Of a DNA stretch of 64,000 bases, positions 36,928 through 45,900 are shown in pieces. Below the pieces are notes generated by a model. That model saw only the letters and a list, made by a program, of their open reading frames with translations. It ran no database searches and was not told the DNA's origin. Source of the stretch: Acidobacteriota bacterium (GTDB taxonomy: Bacteria > Acidobacteriota > Terriglobia > Terriglobales > Acidobacteriaceae); contig JABCZL010000017.1 in assembly GCA_013289685.1 (NCBI GenBank), forward strand, positions 59,708 through 123,707, written 5' to 3'. The number at the start of each line of letters is the position of its first letter. Within the stretch, counting starts at the first letter, position 1. Both the position numbers and the translations under genes were made by a program.

Positions 36928-37443
36928 CTAAGCGGAAATACCGGGAGTATCCCAGACCGCGGTTGGGATTGTCGTTTCGGCCCAAAGGGACGGAGCCCCG
37001 GCCTGAAGATAGGTTTGCTGCATTTCCTCGGTAGGCACTTCAGGAACCTCGATCAGCTCCAAATGCGGCGCATCGTGAAAGCACTGGCCGTCGCGCAGTC
37101 CGTATTTCGGCGCGAGAGCGATGATACGCTGCCAATCTTTGTGGCTGAGATTCCAGTCCGGCTGGCCGGTGTTGATATTCATCGGCACGACGTCCACTGC
37201 GAAACCGAGCACGTGGTTGCTTTGCGTGCCCTTGGCATTCGTGACTGTTGCGCCAATCTTGTTGCCATCGGCATCGCGCCCGATCTGCCACAGCGCGTCC
37301 TGCTGCTCGACTGTAGCGATTCCGCGCGTAACGCGAATGTTGACGGGATCCGGATCGTTCGCGAGTTCATCGATCAGGCCGGTCACGCGCCTGGCGAGTT
37401 CCGGATGCACTGGAGCTAATCGCGCTGTGGAAATCGAATCCAT
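36928..37443 (-). CDS. Peptidase M15-type endolysin
   Basis: 171 residues. SNHVLGFAVDVVP and DAPHLELIEVP supply the zinc ligands (H, D, H) of the M15/VanY-type L-alanyl-D-glutamate or D-Ala peptidases, which cut peptidoglycan cross-links. No signal peptide, so a holin would release it; a holin-like protein is encoded 1 nt upstream. Confidence 0.88.
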   Translation of the reverse strand: MDSISTARLAPVHPELARRVTGLIDELANDPDPVNIRVTRGIATVEQQDALWQIGRDADGNKIGATVTNAKGTQSNHVLGFAVDVVPMNINTGQPDWNLSHKDWQRIIALAPKYGLRDGQCFHDAPHLELIEVPEVPTEEMQQTYLQAGAPSLWAETTIPTAVWDTPGISA

Positions 37444-37444
37444 G

Positions 37445-37648
37445 TCAGTGCTGGTAAAGGTGCGCCCAGAGATCCGCTATGCACCCGCACGCAAGTCCGG
37501 CCGTAAGAGCCGCAGCACGCGGCGAGCGGCGCGCCACAACTACGGAGAGCAGAAGGATGCCGGCGAGCGCGTAATAACAATGCCCTTTGCCGCTTCGCAC
37601 GCATGCCCACACGGGATCAGGACCGATAAGAGGCGGGTCTACTTTCAT
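37445..37648 (-). CDS. Putative holin, nested in frame
   Basis: Starting at ATG 37648, the final 67 residues read MKVDPPLIGPDPVWACVRSG, then two hydrophobic segments (ALAGILLLSVVVA and AAALTAGLACGCIADLW). Their position directly before the endolysin gene fits a holin or lysis-membrane protein. A perfect inverted repeat (37651-37664) lies just upstream of the ATG. Whether it is made separately from the GIY-YIG frame is unknown. Confidence 0.6.
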   Translation of the reverse strand: MKVDPPLIGPDPVWACVRSGKGHCYYALAGILLLSVVVARRSPRAAALTAGLACGCIADLWAHLYQH

Positions 37649-38491
37649 ATGTGTCAGTTGACACCTATCGTGGAAGGCCACTGTTAACGGACAGTGGCCA
37701 GAACCGGCGCCGTTGGGTTTTATCCCATCGGGGGCACCACTTGCCGCGCTGCTACCACGACAAGATCGATGTGCACTGAAAAACGCGCCATGTGGCATCA
37801 AAGGTCCGATGCGCTTCCGCTTCCGGAAAGACAGTTTGGCTATATGTTCTGGCGAGCGGGGCGGCATTTTATAGCCTTTCTTTCGCTTTAGGCCAGGCGT
37901 CATCTTGACGCCTTTCTTTGCTGCAGAAATCTTCGCCTTCCATTCGGGAGTAAAAACGCGGCCCTTGAAATGGTTGGACATTCTAGCGTGACGTTCAGGA
38001 GCCCAATCATAGCCGTGATTGGCCTTGGTGGCAGCTATACGTTTGGCGATGATCTCAGGAATATTCATGTGCGCCGTATTGCTCCCATGTCTTTCTTGCG
38101 TCGTCCGCACTCTCTTTGCGATTAGCTCCGGTGATTGTTTCTTGCCAGTCTGGGCGATCCGCATCTTTTCCCTGGTGCTATCTGGAACATCTAACTGATA
38201 GCCAGAGGCGCCGCCTGTTGTGCAGTTGTAGCCGTTCCTGAAAGAATCGAACTGAACAATCAGAAGCCTTTCCACTTCGGAGATGTCGGCGACGGTCTGC
38301 GCGTTGGCAAGTTCCTCGATACTAAATGTAGCTATCCCGTACTTGCGCATCGCAGCATAGATGCGGGCGCTCCTGTCAGAGAGGTATGCCTCTTTGTGAT
38401 CTTGCCAACGGTCAGCCAAGTTGCGTTTGGTGATTCCGATGTAAACCTTCGGCGTTGCAGTGGAGCGGATGACGTAGGCACGAAATATCAT
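37445..38491 (-). CDS. GIY-YIG homing endonuclease with NUMOD3 repeats, read through into holin-like frame
   Basis: 348 residues in one open frame. FRAYVIRSTATPKVYIGITK, then NLADRWQDHK and an E in ISEVERLLIVQ give the GIY-YIG core. NUMOD3-type segments follow (TREKMRIAQTGKKQSPELIA; ARMSNHFKGRVFTPEWKAKI; SPEHIAKLSF). After about residue 230 the frame continues without stop into a low-similarity linker and then a small membrane protein (37445-37648). Either a true fusion or an insertion that lost its own stop. Confidence 0.82.
   Translation of the reverse strand: MIFRAYVIRSTATPKVYIGITKRNLADRWQDHKEAYLSDRSARIYAAMRKYGIATFSIEELANAQTVADISEVERLLIVQFDSFRNGYNCTTGGASGYQLDVPDSTREKMRIAQTGKKQSPELIAKRVRTTQERHGSNTAHMNIPEIIAKRIAATKANHGYDWAPERHARMSNHFKGRVFTPEWKAKISAAKKGVKMTPGLKRKKGYKMPPRSPEHIAKLSFRKRKRIGPLMPHGAFFSAHRSCRGSSAASGAPDGIKPNGAGSGHCPLTVAFHDRCQLTHMKVDPPLIGPDPVWACVRSGKGHCYYALAGILLLSVVVARRSPRAAALTAGLACGCIADLWAHLYQH
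37651..37664. repeat. Perfect inverted repeat GTGTCA-GT-TGACAC
   Basis: A 14-bp palindrome with a 2-nt centre, 3 bp upstream of the ATG of the holin-like frame. The plus strand also reads TTGACA followed by CCTATCGTGG, which recalls the phage promoter spacer, but no good -10 follows. Possible operator. Confidence 0.5.
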
Positions 38492-39150
38492 TTACTAGGA
38501 AGCGGACCGATCCGTTTTTTGTAGCTGGCTACCCAGTCTGTACTGATTTCTTTTTGCGCTTCGGACAGCGATATTTTACCACTGCACACCAGAACGTGGA
38601 GAACAGTCTCTAGTTTATCTTTGAAGTGATATTGCGGTGCCATTTGAACCCACAGATTAGCCTGTACATCCGCGCCGCCATCTTCGAGAGCGATGACATG
38701 ATCCAACTCCATCGTGTTCTGGTGCGGGCAGTTCGTCACTCCGTATTCCGCGCAAACAGCTCTCTTTGTTGCCGCGCTCGTGTGCCGATAATCGCGAGTA
38801 GTAAAAGACTTCGAACAAAGGTTGTGTTTGTCCTGAGGATCTGCCGGCAGAGTAGCGTGTAGCGAGCGATTCACGCATTTGTCTATCTGTACCGCGCATG
38901 GCGTGAGCTTAGGATCAGGAAGCAAAGCGCCGGTTACCTTAGTGGCTTCGCTCGCGACTTGCGCAGTCTCATTCAGACTTGGGACACATTGAATGTAGTA
39001 AGGAAAACCAAGATCATGCCAATCAGTTTTTACGAAACCAGTTCTGCATGTTTGCTCTGGAGTGTAATAGATCTCCGGCTTTGATGTCGGGCCAGACAGT
39101 TGTGCGTTCGCGGCGAAGGCCGCGAGCACGATGAGAGCAATCGTTTTCAT
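38488..39150 (-). CDS. Exported HNH nuclease
   Basis: 220 residues from ATG 39150 with AAGGAG 5 nt upstream. A Sec signal peptide (MKTIALIVLAAFAANAQ) is followed by a Cys-containing region and the HNH core NTMELDHVIALEDGGADVQA, then NLWVQMAP. It should act outside the cytoplasm, for example on DNA in the periplasm or medium. It overlaps the GIY-YIG start by ATGA. Confidence 0.85.
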   Translation of the reverse strand: MKTIALIVLAAFAANAQLSGPTSKPEIYYTPEQTCRTGFVKTDWHDLGFPYYIQCVPSLNETAQVASEATKVTGALLPDPKLTPCAVQIDKCVNRSLHATLPADPQDKHNLCSKSFTTRDYRHTSAATKRAVCAEYGVTNCPHQNTMELDHVIALEDGGADVQANLWVQMAPQYHFKDKLETVLHVLVCSGKISLSEAQKEISTDWVASYKKRIGPLPSK

Positions 39151-39151
39151 G

Positions 39152-39976
39152 CTAGCTCCTTGGCACCCACGGCGGGCCCAGGTGCTGGATTTTAGCATCG
39201 GCCGACAGCACAGCCGATGCGAAAGCCTCGTACGGCATGGCGAAGTCGCCACCGCGGCCCCACGAGGAACTCCAAGAGTTACGGATCCAAATCGCGCCGG
39301 GGTAGGTCGTGTTCGGGCACTTCACAGTGTCATCGTAGGCATAGCCAAGCACTTCGTGTCCGCCGAGCAATGACTCCTTGTTCGGATCCGGCATCGGCAT
39401 AAGGCCGTTGGACTTGATGTCGTTCTCGAAAGAATCGTAAACGTTGAAGCCGATGCGTACGCGATAGCCGGAAATAATGCATGTCTTGATGTCCTCGACC
39501 GTGAAGATCGAGTGATAGGCACCATTCTTCCACTTGAGCGCTGCGGCGAGCTGCGCAGCCGTGGGCGTGCGATTAAAGTTAAAGGTGTCGTAAGGATCGA
39601 CCGTCTCTTCGCAAATACCGAACTGGATCTGCGCCTTGCAGGAAGTCTCTCCTGTCGAACCGGTATCGCCCTGATCGACGGAGCCATCTATCTGGCGTTC
39701 GATGTAATAGAGAAAAAGCGGAGCCAGGATCGGTGAGACGTTCTCAAACTGCCGTGCGATCGCTTCCCGATCTTCGGTGCCGGCAAACGCAGTGCAGGCC
39801 CCCAGGTTTCCCTGGTCCTTGACTGGAGGCATCCACTGGCCGAGATGATCATCTACTGGCGGCAGTGCTACGAGTTTCAGATTCGGGACCGATGCTAGTC
39901 CGAATGCACGATGGCTGTGCGGCTTGCGAATGTATCCGTAACGGCGTCCACCAGGAGAAAGAATAAGTTCTGGCAT
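39152..39976 (-). CDS. Papain-like (C1A) cysteine peptidase
   Basis: 274 residues from ATG 39976 (GAGG 8 nt upstream). The catalytic Cys is in KDQGNLGACTAFAG (Cys61), the His in LLGGHEVLGYAYDD, and the Asn in WIRNSWSSSWGRGGDFAMP. No signal peptide or propeptide. It could process phage proteins or attack the host wall or proteins during lysis; it lies in the lysis block beside the exported nuclease. Confidence 0.9.
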   Translation of the reverse strand: MPELILSPGGRRYGYIRKPHSHRAFGLASVPNLKLVALPPVDDHLGQWMPPVKDQGNLGACTAFAGTEDREAIARQFENVSPILAPLFLYYIERQIDGSVDQGDTGSTGETSCKAQIQFGICEETVDPYDTFNFNRTPTAAQLAAALKWKNGAYHSIFTVEDIKTCIISGYRVRIGFNVYDSFENDIKSNGLMPMPDPNKESLLGGHEVLGYAYDDTVKCPNTTYPGAIWIRNSWSSSWGRGGDFAMPYEAFASAVLSADAKIQHLGPPWVPRS

Positions 39977-40061
39977 TTTAGTCACCTCATCTATAATGGC
40001 GGTCGGCGCGGCATCTCACCTTACGATTGCAACCCATTAAATGTGTACCGCGCCACTTCAC

Positions 40062-40319
40062 TTACAACACCTCTTCGGGATTTACATCTTTCAAGCGCAA
40101 GGCAACTGATTGTGCGATGACTATGCGCGCCGTCTGCAGGCCAAGTTCGTAGCCGAGCCGGAAATCGTGGGTGAGCGGGTATGTGGATCCCATCTTTTCA
40201 AGCGTGTCCGCACCCATTGCGGACGTGAGCTCTTTCTGTTGGGACTCGCGAATAAATGTTGTCACCGACTTCAGGCCGTCCACGGCTGTTTCGATCTGTT
40301 CGGCATTCGGTGAGAGCAT
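40062..40319 (-). CDS. Hypothetical protein, 85 aa
   Basis: 85 residues, helical (MLSPNAEQIETAVDGLKSVT and following); no family recognised. It has a weak ribosome-binding site. The 85 bp after it (39977-40061) show no clear feature. Confidence 0.68.
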   Translation of the reverse strand: MLSPNAEQIETAVDGLKSVTTFIRESQQKELTSAMGADTLEKMGSTYPLTHDFRLGYELGLQTARIVIAQSVALRLKDVNPEEVL

Positions 40320-40320
40320 T

Positions 40321-40812
40321 TTACTTAAGGACTCCTTGATTCCGCAGGTCTCTGACTTCCCGATCGTTCTCCATAATGCTTTCCACGTGGAGAGCGACGG
40401 GAGTTACCAGCACGAGAACAGAAGACACGGGAGATGTTCCACGAACAGCGTCCGCGGATGCCAGCAACGCAAGATCCTCCGACATTCCGACAGAAATAAC
40501 CTGCACGAGAGACGGCCGCGACGACAACGAAAGGTTTGCTCCGTAACAAGGCAGCGTGACATGGCTTGCGCACGATAGAGTAGATTTAGCGTCCCAAACG
40601 CTCGATCCAACAATGATCGCACACTCTACAGCCATCAGCTTGCTCCGAAAACAGTCGGAGACTGCGTTCGTTACCGCGTCTCCCGCTTGGCTGACTTTTC
40701 TTGTTAAGAACTTGCCGCTGGAATGCGCGGCGCGCGCCATCTTATTTTGTGAAAATGCTCTCGCCGGCATAAAAAGTACCAGCGAGAGCAGGATGAGGGT
40801 GAGCCTTTTCAC
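40321..40812 (-). CDS. Exported protein, 163 aa
   Basis: Sec signal peptide MKRLTLILLSLVLFMPARA, then a mature part of about 143 residues containing four Cys and a beta-rich centre (SVLVLVTPVALHVESIM). The start overlaps the last base of the upstream lipoprotein gene. No family recognised. Confidence 0.74.
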   Translation of the reverse strand: MKRLTLILLSLVLFMPARAFSQNKMARAAHSSGKFLTRKVSQAGDAVTNAVSDCFRSKLMAVECAIIVGSSVWDAKSTLSCASHVTLPCYGANLSLSSRPSLVQVISVGMSEDLALLASADAVRGTSPVSSVLVLVTPVALHVESIMENDREVRDLRNQGVLK

Positions 40813-41420
40813 TAGAACCGCTTGTACTGGCTGTATCCGTTCGTGTCCAGAATGCCGTTGAACGCAGCCTTGAACTGTGGCAGCGAGCGTTTTTGTGGCG
40901 CAGCGCCGGCAAGCGTCTTCGGGAAGGTCCTCAGTGCCGCTGGTGCTGGTGCCGGAGGCAGCAAGGACATGAAGCCAGCGAGTGTGCTCACGATCAATCC
41001 GAGCAATCCGGCAACAGTCGAAGCAACCTTCGCATCGGGGATGGTCAGATCGTTCCAGAACTGCGAGATCTCGTTTTGCGCAGCGACCAGCGCCGTAGAG
41101 ATCTTGCCCACCAGGGTGGCCTTAGCCGCGGCTGGCGCAGCATTGTAGTTGCTGACAGCCGTACCGATATCGGCAATCGCAGCTTTCACGGCTTTGATGA
41201 TGAGATCGATCGCGGACCCGATCGTGATATTGATCACGCTCTGGCCGGCCAGCAAATCTACAACAGATTGAAAAGCCGCGAGGCCGGTATCGACCCAGGA
41301 GAGAATCGTGCTGAAGGATGTGCCGCAGCCGGTCACGAGCAGCGATGGACCGACCGAGAGCGCAAGCAGAAAAGTTGCCCAGGCTTGCCCGAACTTCCTT
41401 CTTGTCATTGTTGTTCCCAT
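40812..41420 (-). CDS. Putative lipoprotein with Tat-like signal
   Basis: 202 residues from ATG 41420 (AAAGGAGG upstream). MTRRKFGQAWATFLLALSVG, then PSLLVTGCGTS shows a twin-Arg start and an L-V-T-G-C lipobox. The mature part is hydrophobic and Ala-rich, with helical segments that could insert into membrane. It lies between holin-like and exported proteins, so a lysis or superinfection role is possible. Confidence 0.74.
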   Translation of the reverse strand: MGTTMTRRKFGQAWATFLLALSVGPSLLVTGCGTSFSTILSWVDTGLAAFQSVVDLLAGQSVINITIGSAIDLIIKAVKAAIADIGTAVSNYNAAPAAAKATLVGKISTALVAAQNEISQFWNDLTIPDAKVASTVAGLLGLIVSTLAGFMSLLPPAPAPAALRTFPKTLAGAAPQKRSLPQFKAAFNGILDTNGYSQYKRF

Positions 41421-41446
41421 CGTTTCCTCCTTTGAAAGTCCGAGTG

Positions 41447-41668
41447 TTACGTAACAGCTGGCTTGCCAGTAATCGTAGCCAGCTTCTTGGCCCGCAGGCG
41501 GCCGTAGACTGCAATACCCCATCCGACAAGGGTAACAAGGATCTGGGCTGCCGCGCCTGGGTCAGTGATGCCTAGCGCCGCGTACAGCTTGGGCGATATC
41601 GCTCCAAGCGCCATCAGAACCGTACCGTAAAAGGTCACACTGGTGAAAATCGACTTGGTGCCGTTCAT
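41447..41668 (-). CDS. Holin-like membrane protein, 73 aa
   Basis: Two hydrophobic helices (about 10-30 and 40-60) with WGIAVYGRLRAKKLATITGK at the end, as in small phage holins of the Pam3 gp28 type. AAAGGAGG 7 nt before the ATG. It may be the main holin, with the protein at 37445-37648 as a second one. Confidence 0.75.
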   Translation of the reverse strand: MNGTKSIFTSVTFYGTVLMALGAISPKLYAALGITDPGAAAQILVTLVGWGIAVYGRLRAKKLATITGKPAVT

Positions 41669-41806
41669 TTCATGGCCTCCTTTGGGACCTTCCGCAAGGG
41701 CGGCCTTGGGGAATAACCGTACCGGAACCTTAACACATAAGGGTGGTCCGGCCTACGACTAAACTTACCAAGGTGCCCGAGTCCTGAAAGAGACAAGACC
41801 GATGCG
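41669..41806 (-). other. 138-bp gap between tail and lysis blocks
   Basis: No open frame of note. The minus strand can form a stem around CCGGACC ... GGTTCCGG (about 41720-41750) but no T-run follows. No promoter meeting both boxes was found. The last bases hold the ribosome-binding site of the holin-like gene. Confidence 0.4.
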
Positions 41807-42961
41807 TCACCGTCCAGTGGTAGTCAAATCCAGACGGAAGTAATCGAGCCACATATCGGCCGCTGTAGCACCGCTCCCGAGCGCTTGCGCGGCGACATCC
41901 AACCCGGTATTCGGCAGATCCGTTCCACCGATGCTGCCGCAGACCGCCGAGCCGTCTATTTTCCAGGTGACCGTACTTGAGCCGGTCGCATCGATCTCCA
42001 CTGTGTGATAGGCACCGCTCGATGAAGCATTTATGCCGGTATCGACTGAGTTGCTCACGCTTGTTGCGCGCTGAACGCACCACCAGTCGGTGTTGCTCTG
42101 TCCTGTGCCAGATTCAAAATAAACGCCGTTGGCTGGATTGGAGACGCCGCGGTTATCGACTAGACCTAGACGGCTTGTGCCGCTGGCCCCTCCGTTATTA
42201 TTGAGGACGCGCCAGTATTCTTTGAACGTGTTGACTTGAGGATTCAACTGGTTTCCGCCGGTGCTATTTATGCCCAGCAGCAGATAAATGTATGCAGTGC
42301 CATTGTCAGAGCTGATTCCGAGAATACCAATGGTGTTTGCCAAAACGCTGCTTTGCGGCTGCGGTTGAAGACCGCATCCACCGCCAACGCAGCTTGATTG
42401 AACAGTCCAGCCGAGCGCCATGATTGCTGCGTTCGAACTGCTGGAGGCTGTGTATGCCCCGCCCACGAAATCATCGAAGAGCGTGACCGAATTGGGATTG
42501 AAGGCAGCAGTTCCAGTCGGCGCTGGGACGTAACTAAAAAACGTACGATCATCGGTGATGGTAGTGATGGTTGAAACGCCTGTCGCGACTTCGGCTATAG
42601 GAATGAGCGGCGTTGTGCCGGAAATGAATCCAGTCGTGTTCGAAGCCGGCGCACAAGCCGCAGTGGTATCTAGGTAGACATAGTTCGTTACGCTCGCCGC
42701 CATCGTGAGGGTGCTACCGGCGTAAGTATGTTTCGTGCCGTTGCAAATCGCCGTGCCGGCACTGATATTTAACGTCAATCCGGAGCCAGCAGTCGGCCAG
42801 TAGCCGGGCGCGACTCCGTTCGTCCACGAAGAGTTCGCCCTAAAGCTTGGTTGCGTGTTGGCAACATCGCTCGTCTGCGGATTCTGAGAATGCAACGCAG
42901 CGATGCCCAAAAACGCGAGCACCGCCGAGAACAGAAATAGAAGCCAAAGTTCTTTTTTCAT
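41807..42961 (-). CDS. Exported-type tail-associated protein with lectin-like C-terminus
   Basis: 384 residues from ATG 42961 (ATGA overlap with the tail-tip gene). It begins with a signal-like MKKELWLLFLFSAVLAFLGI. The body is Gly/Ser/Thr/Asn-rich, and the C-terminal part (TVTWKIDGSAVCGSIGGTDL) resembles concanavalin-type jelly-roll domains. Placed after the tail tip, it may bind a host surface sugar. The signal is unusual for a structural protein. Confidence 0.65.
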   Translation of the reverse strand: MKKELWLLFLFSAVLAFLGIAALHSQNPQTSDVANTQPSFRANSSWTNGVAPGYWPTAGSGLTLNISAGTAICNGTKHTYAGSTLTMAASVTNYVYLDTTAACAPASNTTGFISGTTPLIPIAEVATGVSTITTITDDRTFFSYVPAPTGTAAFNPNSVTLFDDFVGGAYTASSSSNAAIMALGWTVQSSCVGGGCGLQPQPQSSVLANTIGILGISSDNGTAYIYLLLGINSTGGNQLNPQVNTFKEYWRVLNNNGGASGTSRLGLVDNRGVSNPANGVYFESGTGQSNTDWWCVQRATSVSNSVDTGINASSSGAYHTVEIDATGSSTVTWKIDGSAVCGSIGGTDLPNTGLDVAAQALGSGATAADMWLDYFRLDLTTTGR

Positions 42962-45900
42962 AACAGGAATACCCTCGCGGTTAGACCTGCGTCGGAAGCT
43001 ACCAAGTAGAGATTGGTGGCGTCGAATGGCGTCGGACTCTGAAGCCAAATCGCGCCAGCAGAGGTCATGGCGATATCCACGACAATAGGCGTATGCCCGA
43101 GTCCGTGGGCGACAGTGAAGTTCCCTGGATTGGCCGGATTGATGCTCAGCTGAACAAAGGCATTGCTCGTCGGCGCCGGTTGGCCGCCAGGATTGACCGT
43201 GTTATTGGTCGCAGTATGGTTCGCGACAACCGAGCCCATGTAAATGTAGCCCGGCTGCAGGTAGTTCACGCTCGCGAGCGTCGTTCCGATGAAGGATGTC
43301 AGGTTCGTCGCTCCGGGCGTGTCGCCGACATAGCCAGGGTCATAGATCGTCACGTAGTAAATCTGCGTGTTGCCGGCGCCAGGGTCCGCAATCGTGAAGT
43401 TTCTGGCGTTGTAGACGGTCTGGTTCGACGGGAAAGTTGCCGTGGTCTGCGCCATGGCGATATTGGTCGCCGTGGTCTGTGACAGCGGCGACGCTGGACT
43501 GATCGTGTACTGCAAAACGTTCTGCGACGAAGTGCTACCAACTGTTCCAGTGGGCGTATAGGGGTAGTCGGTAACAGCCGTTAAAGATGCCGTGCCGAAA
43601 CGGTTCTGGCTGAACTGAACAAATTTGAAATGCAATGTCTTGCCAATCCAGTTTGGATCCATGTTCAGCTTGAGGATCCCTTGAGACACTTCGCCCAGGC
43701 TGAGAGGACCAAGGAAACAGAAACGCCCGGGGGTGCTGTGGAGCACGCCGTTTGAAACCGCAGGCGCGCCAAAGACAGCTCGTCGCAAATGGTTCGTGCC
43801 GCCGCCAGTGGCCTTGAGCGTGTACTTGCTGGTTGCGGTGAGCGTCGCCACAGCGTAAGTCATCAGCTCGTAAGGGATCGTTGCGTTGCCGCCAGCGACG
43901 TAGCACGGATAAGTGAAAGCGTCTTCGTCGGCCACCTGATAAGAGGCCAACACTCCGATCGATTCAGTGAGATCGAGTGCAAGATCGTTGGTTGTGTCTT
44001 CGTCAGCATGCGCCGGCCAATTGGAAGTCAGCACGCCGGTAATCGCGCTGCCTATGATCGGCGGGCCTATCTGGTTGTAGGAGTTTGCGCCGTCCGTGCT
44101 GACGTAGACAAAACATCCACCATAGTTCGGGTCGCTATCGCTCACCGCAATCCAGAGCTGCGGCATGGTGGGATTCTGCGTGAGCCGCGAAACAGGCTCG
44201 ATGAAGATCGGTGTGTTGACTGCGGCAGGGATAGCCGTGCTCGGCTGGTTCGGCGTCGTCTGCGTGTACTCAACGGTGCCCTGGTTGCCGCCACGCGGAT
44301 CGTGGACGCCATAGATGAACGGCTCAGCCTCGCAATCCAGCTCGAAAGTGTCGCTCTCCTGAACGCTCGTGATGCGCACCGGAACGGTCGGCACATTTGC
44401 TTGTGCTTCCACCGGGAACGGCATCAGCGCGTTTATTGGCAGCGTGATTAAATCCATCGGCTCCAACAGCGACCATTTGGCATTCAGTTTGAACTTATAG
44501 GTATTCCTGATTTGCGTGAGCCTGCGAACAAAAATGCCCAGCAGCATTTGCGAGACTTGCTCGCGAACCACCATGTCTAGCTGGACTGGCGTGTCTTTGC
44601 GGATGCCGTAAATCGCAACCGTGGACTGTTCCGGCTGCGAGCTCGTGACCGCGTCATAGTCGTTTGCGCGATTCGGATGCGTTATGGCTTGTAGCGGCCA
44701 GGAATCTACCTGGGCCTTGCGTTCCACGGTGATGGGCGGCTGCGAAGCGTCGCCAGAAATGAAATCCGCAATGGTTAGATTGGCTATCGGTCCAGGACCT
44801 GTTGGCGCATTGTAGATCGCACCGTTTCCTACGCTGCTTACTTCCGACCAGGGGATGACCTTCAGCTTGAATCCGGACCAGACAAACGCCACATTCGCGG
44901 CCTTGCCGATATCGGTGAGCCAATCCGACGCCTTGCGCTGGCTCGTCATGGCGAGCGAGCCCCACAAACCATTCGCCTGGCACTGCTTGCGCGCGACATC
45001 GAGTGTGCCGCCAACCTGATCGTCAAGGATGTCGCCGAGAGGGAAAAGCGACGGATATGAAGGCGGCGTCGAGTTCTTGAAAGCGAAGATCACCTGGATC
45101 CAAGTGCTGCTGTGCGAGATGTCGTTACTCACCTGGAAGATGTTTGGATACCTGATTAAGCGCCCATCGACCCACAGATAAAGAGCGCTCGTCACATTCC
45201 TGAACCAATGAGACGCTGCCTTTGTATTCAAAGCAGTATCGGCCGAACTGGGAGGGACCAAGATTATGTTGCACAAAAACTCTGGATTTTGCGCCGCATT
45301 CGTAGTGGTTATCGCAGTGGTTGCAGGTCCGGTTCCGGATGCCGTGATGATTTGATCGATCGTGTCCAGGCCGGCGACTTCCAGAATCGCCATGTCGATG
45401 TTCCACGCGGCGAAGTTGATCGGGGCGAAGGTGACTAGGTTGTTCGCTGCCGTGTTCGCGGCCACCTGCGCATAAAAGACTTGTTGGTGAACGGCGCTTG
45501 TCCCTGTTGGAAAAACTTTGGTCCAACTATTGCCGGCCGCGTCGCTGATCTCGAGATCCGCGGCAGTGCCAACGGTGATGATGCCGATAAGCCAGTTACC
45601 CTTGGTGTTCGGCAAATCGAAAGACAGCTTGCCGCCGTTTCCGAAAATCTCCGAGTAAGACTTGGATTGCACGATGCCGGGGAAGTTGTTGCAGCTCAGG
45701 CCGTGCTGAATTTCGCCGAGTCCGGAGGATCCGCCGATCGCAGTCTGCGTGGGCCCAGACTTGAAGATGTCCTCGATCATGTCGATGAAATCGGCATCGC
45801 CAGCAGCCGGAGTGTCCGCGCCGTTGATCATCAGCGGGAAGCCGCCCATCACTTCGTAGTTGAACAGCGGCAAAGTCTGCGACATTCCGACGTCAGCTCC

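Noticed and set aside
37658..37686. Plus-strand promoter TTGACA followed by CTATCGTGG
   Set aside because: No acceptable -10 at 16-18 nt, and it would transcribe antisense to the GIY-YIG gene.
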